Source: Reclinomonas americana ATCC 50394 (Eukaryota; Jakobida; Jakobea; Jakobida). From it: DNA of 64,000 nt. Location of the stretch: the NCBI GenBank assembly GCA_048213135.1, contig PS015009.1, forward strand, positions 1,054,001 to 1,118,000, written 5' to 3'. The translations under genes and the position numbers were made by a program. How positions within the stretch are numbered: position 1 is the stretch's first letter; the number at the start of each line of letters is the position of its first letter. Positions 60,071 to 64,000 of the stretch are shown one piece after another. Under the pieces are notes generated by a model that saw only the letters and a program-made list of their open reading frames with translations, was not told the origin of the DNA and did not search any database.

Positions 60071-63000
60071 CTATTGGTTTTCACAAGCCTGGTCAGAAAG
60101 TTCCTCGTACAGGTCTTCGCTGAAGCTGTTGTCGGACCAGTAATAATAAAAGAAGCAGTGCCATGTGTCGGTAAAATCATCATACCAGGAGAAGCTGTAC
60201 CATTTCCGGCCCACTTCACATGCCCCGTTTATCCATTTATTGGCAGGGTTACCTTCCTCGCAGATTTGTTGAGGTGTAGGACAGTTTCCGGTAACGCCCA
60301 GGCTTATCCATTTATACTTTCCGTAGTAAACGCTGTAGGGGTTGGTGCTCCTGTACAATTCCTCTTCATAACCCGTATTCTGATTCCGCTTATCCTTCAC
60401 ACACCGCTTTATCCCTGTTGCATATGACCATTCAGGATAATCAATTCCTAAATGATATTGTACCCATCTTGTTTGGTTATAGGTGGGGCTTGAGGAGTTG
60501 TAATCTTTTTCCTCCCGTTCCAGCAGGCCGGTTTTATGACTACTAATGGTCTGCTCCCTTGATGACCCCGTTGGCAACCAGCCTGTAGCCGCAGATTGGG
60601 GACTTGCATACCGGTAGTCCACCGCTTTTATAATATTGCCGTCGTCGTCCCTTGTTGTGATCAGTCGTCCCGCATTGTCATACTGGAAAGAGGTAACCAC
60701 ATCATTGGCTGAACAAATGTTAAGCACACCCACCAGCGGCTTGTAGGTATAGGTGGTCATTTGCGCAGAATCAGGATATACCCTGAGTTCGTCGATCAAT
60801 GGTGAACCGGATCCTAAATACACTTTCGTGCCACCCCATTCCCCGGTAATAACATGCTCGTATAAAGTCCAGCCGTTCTTTGTCTTTTTCGCCGACCCGG
60901 GTATGGATACCGGGCCACCATCATACCCCATCACACTGGCCGTACCGCCTTTTACCCAGTAAGAAACTATATAATGCTTTGTACCAGAGAGGCCCAGCAT
61001 ATCAACATATCCACTCGTCAGGTCAAATACCCGGGTTCCCGTTACCGCAATCGAAGTATCAATCACATTACCGGCGATATACCAGTTCCCGCTTTCTGTA
61101 CCTGCTTCAAAACTGGTATAGGCGATCTCGTTGGGTTTTGCCCCGGTAACTTTTGCGGTCATATATGCCTTGTTGTGATCCCAGATGTAGCAGACGTCTG
61201 CTCCGCCATACTGGCTCGCCTTAACCACATTACCCTTTTCATCATAGGTTTTATATTGTATCCTCGCCTCCATGGCCGAACCGCCTTGCTGTGTCTTCAT
61301 GTACTCTTCGTAAAACCTGTTATTCCCCCAGTTTTTGTAGTCGACACGATTCCTGGTCAGGAGATCACTGTTTCGATAGGTTTCTTTTTCAATCACAGGG
61401 GCAAGAATATTACTCAGCACCATCGTATCAATGGCGTTGGAGGCAGGTGTTGTAAGGGAATATATATTTACTTTGTCCTGCGGATATTTGATCACTTCTT
61501 TCAGCGTATCTGCACTCTTACTGGTTAAGCTGGTTATCCGCGTAGGGTACAAGTGACTGTTGCCTTCGTAGAAATAATTTTTTGTTTGAGAAAGCTGGCT
61601 GTTCGAATAGTCGATCTCTTCTGTTTTAATCAATTTCTTTACGCCAAATGGCAATACAACATCAACATATTCGAAGTGGGTCAGCATATACCGATGATCG
61701 TAGGGGGCTCCTGTAGTTGTGTCAACTATATAAGCAGACAAATCCACGCCATTCATATTCGTAAGCAACTCACATAACTCACCAACCTTAACAGTTTGGG
61801 TGCCGAATGATTGATACGTGTTCCTGGTTTCTTTAATCAGTGCATTGGTATCAGCATCGAATTTGTACACTTTTTTTGTCAGGAGATTGCCTCTCGCCCA
61901 ACTTCTGTCTGTGCTGAAGTTCCAATACTTTTCTGTGTAACCCGTATTGTAAACACTATCCGGTTCAAAATCATAGGTATACTCTGTCTTTCCACTATTT
62001 GATCCAGGGAAACCGTCATATTCCGATACCCGTGCATAAAAAACCGGGGAACCGCTATAATAATTGATCGGGCTGGCAGGGTTGGCAGAAATATGAAGGT
62101 CCTGGCTGTAACAACGCCCGCCGGCACTTCCAGACGGGTAAATCACACTCAGATTCCTGTAAGTAAAATCCCTGGGAATTGTGGGAGATACCGCAATCAC
62201 TGAGTCATACGTATAGGTTTTGACAATGGGCTTCCGGTTGATGGTATCAAAAGACACGATCTTATTGACACGAAGCCCGCCGCGGTAAGGCGTACTGAAA
62301 GGGTCATTGGGAACAACATTTGGTTCATATTCAAACTCTGTATAACCGCCGGTTGGATAGTTGATCTTTTTCAGGATGCCAGCCTGAATATATAATGGGT
62401 TCACATTCCGGTCGGAAGACCTGGTAGCATATTCCCCGGTAATGGTACCGCTAACCGCGTAATAATGTTCCTGTAAAAAACTGATCACTTCGCTTTTTTC
62501 TGTCTCGGGCAGCATGGTTTTACTAACCCCTGTTGCTCCATTGGCATTGTAATAACCCCAATAGTCGGTTTGGTTATTGATCTTTTCACCTGTTGTGTAA
62601 TCGTTCAGGTGGTAAGGAGGGAGCTCTGTTTCATCATATGCAAAGGATGTGCGGTTGATCTCTGTCGCATTCTTATCCTTGTACACCAGCGTATCCAGCC
62701 GCAACCGTTTGGAATATTTTGTATCAACGGGATAATTATACAGAGAGGACTGGAAATAGGATTGGTTCAGTACCACTTCTTTGAGTACCTCCCGGTAATT
62801 ACTAATGCGGATTTTTGATAATCGCTCCGGCAACAGGTCCTGGCGGTCATTTTGATAAATGAATTTTACATACCCGTTTGTAAAGCTGATGGAATCGATC
62901 AGTTTTCGCTTATTGATAAATCCGCCTGTATTAAAGCCATACGTTACCACGGCGTTGTCTGTTCCGCAGGTAGTAGTAGCATTGGATTTAGGAACCTTGA

Positions 63001-63793
63001 TGGAATAATTGTGGCTTTCAAACGTTTCCTCGTAATCAGCAGCATTTACGTAGAAAAATTTGATGGTGTCGGTTTTGTCTGCTGAAATAACAGAGGTCAG
63101 TTGCCAGGCAGTGATATTAAAACCTGGTCCGGCCTGGTTATAGGTGCGTTCTTTTTCGGTAAACTGGTACTTATTTCCACCATCATCTAAAACCGTGAAC
63201 GTAGTGTCTGAGTTAAAGGTGATCTTTAACTGCATATCCATTGGGGTGAAGTGCAGGTTTTTATCAACGTCATAGACAAACCTGCCCGAAATACTTCCTG
63301 CATTGAATGAATAAATATCCGATTGTGTATCCCATGAGCCATTGGAAAGGTTTTCGAGATAGGTATAGTCTGTACCATTGTACCTTTTGTTGACCAGTGA
63401 TGATCGGTTGACATAAGTTGTTGTATTGGTCAGGATACCTTTTTCATCGGCCAATCCAACTATATTTCTTGATATAGAACCGCCAGCGTTCAGCACCCAT
63501 CCCAGTCCCACCGGGGTGGCTACATCGTTGAGCTTGTTCCCGGAGGCGTGATAGGACAGCGAAACCGGCAAACTTAACGAGCCAGACTTGATCTCGTACA
63601 CTGGCATACTGATATCGGGAACACCGCTACTTAAACTCACCGGCACATCGCCATATCTTCCCAATGCAGCAGCCTCGGGCGAAGGCGGTGTAAAGTTTTT
63701 AAGGCTCACAAATTCATTCTGGCCTTTGGCAATCCCGCCTGTTAATGCGAGCAGGATACCCGTTGTTACAATCATCTTTTTCATCATAAACAT
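60071..63793 (-). CDS. Exported RHS-like partner protein of the locus
   Basis: A 1240-residue protein with a signal peptide (MIVTTGILLALTGGIAKGQ). The N-terminal part (SYHASGNKLNDVATPVGLGWVLNAGGSISR) is the conserved start of Bacteroidota RHS-like proteins that precede DUF6443 genes. Beta-rich repeats follow, with a carbohydrate-binding-like piece near 930-1030 and one clear YD repeat (FQYDNAGRLITTRDDDGNI). The end is Cys/Trp-rich (NCPTPQQICEEG). It has no toxin tip. The gene ends 21 bases before the RHS start; the two are surely an operon. It may help form or anchor the RHS shell. Confidence 0.88.
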   Translation of the reverse strand: MFMMKKMIVTTGILLALTGGIAKGQNEFVSLKNFTPPSPEAAALGRYGDVPVSLSSGVPDISMPVYEIKSGSLSLPVSLSYHASGNKLNDVATPVGLGWVLNAGGSISRNIVGLADEKGILTNTTTYVNRSSLVNKRYNGTDYTYLENLSNGSWDTQSDIYSFNAGSISGRFVYDVDKNLHFTPMDMQLKITFNSDTTFTVLDDGGNKYQFTEKERTYNQAGPGFNITAWQLTSVISADKTDTIKFFYVNAADYEETFESHNYSIKVPKSNATTTCGTDNAVVTYGFNTGGFINKRKLIDSISFTNGYVKFIYQNDRQDLLPERLSKIRISNYREVLKEVVLNQSYFQSSLYNYPVDTKYSKRLRLDTLVYKDKNATEINRTSFAYDETELPPYHLNDYTTGEKINNQTDYWGYYNANGATGVSKTMLPETEKSEVISFLQEHYYAVSGTITGEYATRSSDRNVNPLYIQAGILKKINYPTGGYTEFEYEPNVVPNDPFSTPYRGGLRVNKIVSFDTINRKPIVKTYTYDSVIAVSPTIPRDFTYRNLSVIYPSGSAGGRCYSQDLHISANPASPINYYSGSPVFYARVSEYDGFPGSNSGKTEYTYDFEPDSVYNTGYTEKYWNFSTDRSWARGNLLTKKVYKFDADTNALIKETRNTYQSFGTQTVKVGELCELLTNMNGVDLSAYIVDTTTGAPYDHRYMLTHFEYVDVVLPFGVKKLIKTEEIDYSNSQLSQTKNYFYEGNSHLYPTRITSLTSKSADTLKEVIKYPQDKVNIYSLTTPASNAIDTMVLSNILAPVIEKETYRNSDLLTRNRVDYKNWGNNRFYEEYMKTQQGGSAMEARIQYKTYDEKGNVVKASQYGGADVCYIWDHNKAYMTAKVTGAKPNEIAYTSFEAGTESGNWYIAGNVIDTSIAVTGTRVFDLTSGYVDMLGLSGTKHYIVSYWVKGGTASVMGYDGGPVSIPGSAKKTKNGWTLYEHVITGEWGGTKVYLGSGSPLIDELRVYPDSAQMTTYTYKPLVGVLNICSANDVVTSFQYDNAGRLITTRDDDGNIIKAVDYRYASPQSAATGWLPTGSSREQTISSHKTGLLEREEKDYNSSSPTYNQTRWVQYHLGIDYPEWSYATGIKRCVKDKRNQNTGYEEELYRSTNPYSVYYGKYKWISLGVTGNCPTPQQICEEGNPANKWINGACEVGRKWYSFSWYDDFTDTWHCFFYYYWSDNSFSEDLYEELSDQACENQ

Positions 63794-63820
63794 CAGTTGA
63801 TAAATACGGAATATGGTCAG

Positions 63821-64000
63821 TTATAATTGTTCTACCAGGTTGCGGATGGTGGCGCTTACAGGGCTTATACGACCTTCAAATACAGCCACCAGCTTACCCT
63901 GTTTGTTGATGAGGAATTTCTGGAATGTTTTTCTGACCGTACTATTGGTCATTGTATTCAATGATTTTTGTGTAAGCCATTTATACAGATCACAGGCAGA
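63821..64000 (-). CDS. Glutathione peroxidase-like protein, C-terminal part (cut by window edge)
   Basis: The last 59 codons of a frame entering from the window end. DLYKWLTQKS and FQKFLINKQGKLVAVFEG, then SPVSATIRNLVEQL, match the C-terminus of glutathione/thiol peroxidases, which reduce hydroperoxides. The active-site Cys/Sec part lies outside the window. It stops 27 bases before the RHS partner starts, in the same direction. Confidence 0.8.
   Translation of the reverse strand, partial: SACDLYKWLTQKSLNTMTNSTVRKTFQKFLINKQGKLVAVFEGRISPVSATIRNLVEQL

Overview
The window looks like a chromosome segment from a Bacteroidota bacterium, most likely of the Chitinophagaceae. The evidence is: Bacteroidota-type -7 boxes (TAnnTTTG) before several genes; lipoproteins and Sec-exported proteins of typical Bacteroidota families (DUF6443 RHS proteins, DUF5606, FISUMP, PKD lipoprotein, GHL10-type hydrolase); an outer-membrane beta-barrel receptor next to an ECF sigma operon; and short palindromic intergenic repeats. 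No database search was possible, so genus and species are not claimed. One run of N (4897-5324) is an assembly gap inside a repeat cluster.

Layout. 1-44 kb is ordinary chromosome: the end of uvrB, small exported proteins, a lone ParA ATPase, polA, DsbA-like and DUF1579 proteins, an envelope-stress type cluster (OM beta-barrel, ECF sigma factor, membrane anti-sigma candidate, Spy/CpxP-like proteins; 14.7-19.6 kb), an M3 peptidase, a metal-related group (Fur-type regulator, SCO protein, MerC-like protein), peptidoglycan hydrolases, a radical SAM/SPASM protein, the operon marR - GHL10 - tatD - tcdA, a DegT/DnrJ aminotransferase, rpoN, a prolyl oligopeptidase and secreted or lipoprotein genes.

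44.1-63.8 kb is a polymorphic-toxin (RHS) locus, all transcribed on the minus strand except one gene. It starts at high coordinates with a two-gene operon: a 1240-aa exported RHS-like partner and a 1428-aa DUF6443 RHS protein ending in an HNH-like nuclease domain, followed by a Tdi1/DUF1851-like immunity gene. Downstream lies a graveyard and reservoir of displaced toxin tips, most preceded by a copy of the RHS core end and followed by a candidate immunity gene: a nucleic-acid deaminase, a CdiA-EC869-like endonuclease, a PD-(D/E)XK-like nuclease, a colicin E3-like rRNase and an unidentified toxin broken by a stop codon, plus orphan immunity genes. Several toxin reading frames have no obvious start codon and would need recombination into the full-length gene to be expressed. 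The region is visibly A+T-richer than its surroundings.

Two less expected signals stand out. First, hairpins with a near-constant loop (CTTGCAGAAC) and changing but still complementary arms sit at cassette junctions, between an immunity gene and the next cassette; they look like folded recombination sites or a structured RNA. Second, a 31-bp sequence (CGACAGTTTT-N11-TCGTCTAATT) occurs exactly twice around the ECF sigma cluster, before the OM receptor gene and before the Spy-like gene, and is probably the sigma factor's own promoter. An IS110-type transposase start with a structured upstream region lies at the far end of the RHS array. Several single-base homopolymer frameshifts suggest either real decay or assembly error.
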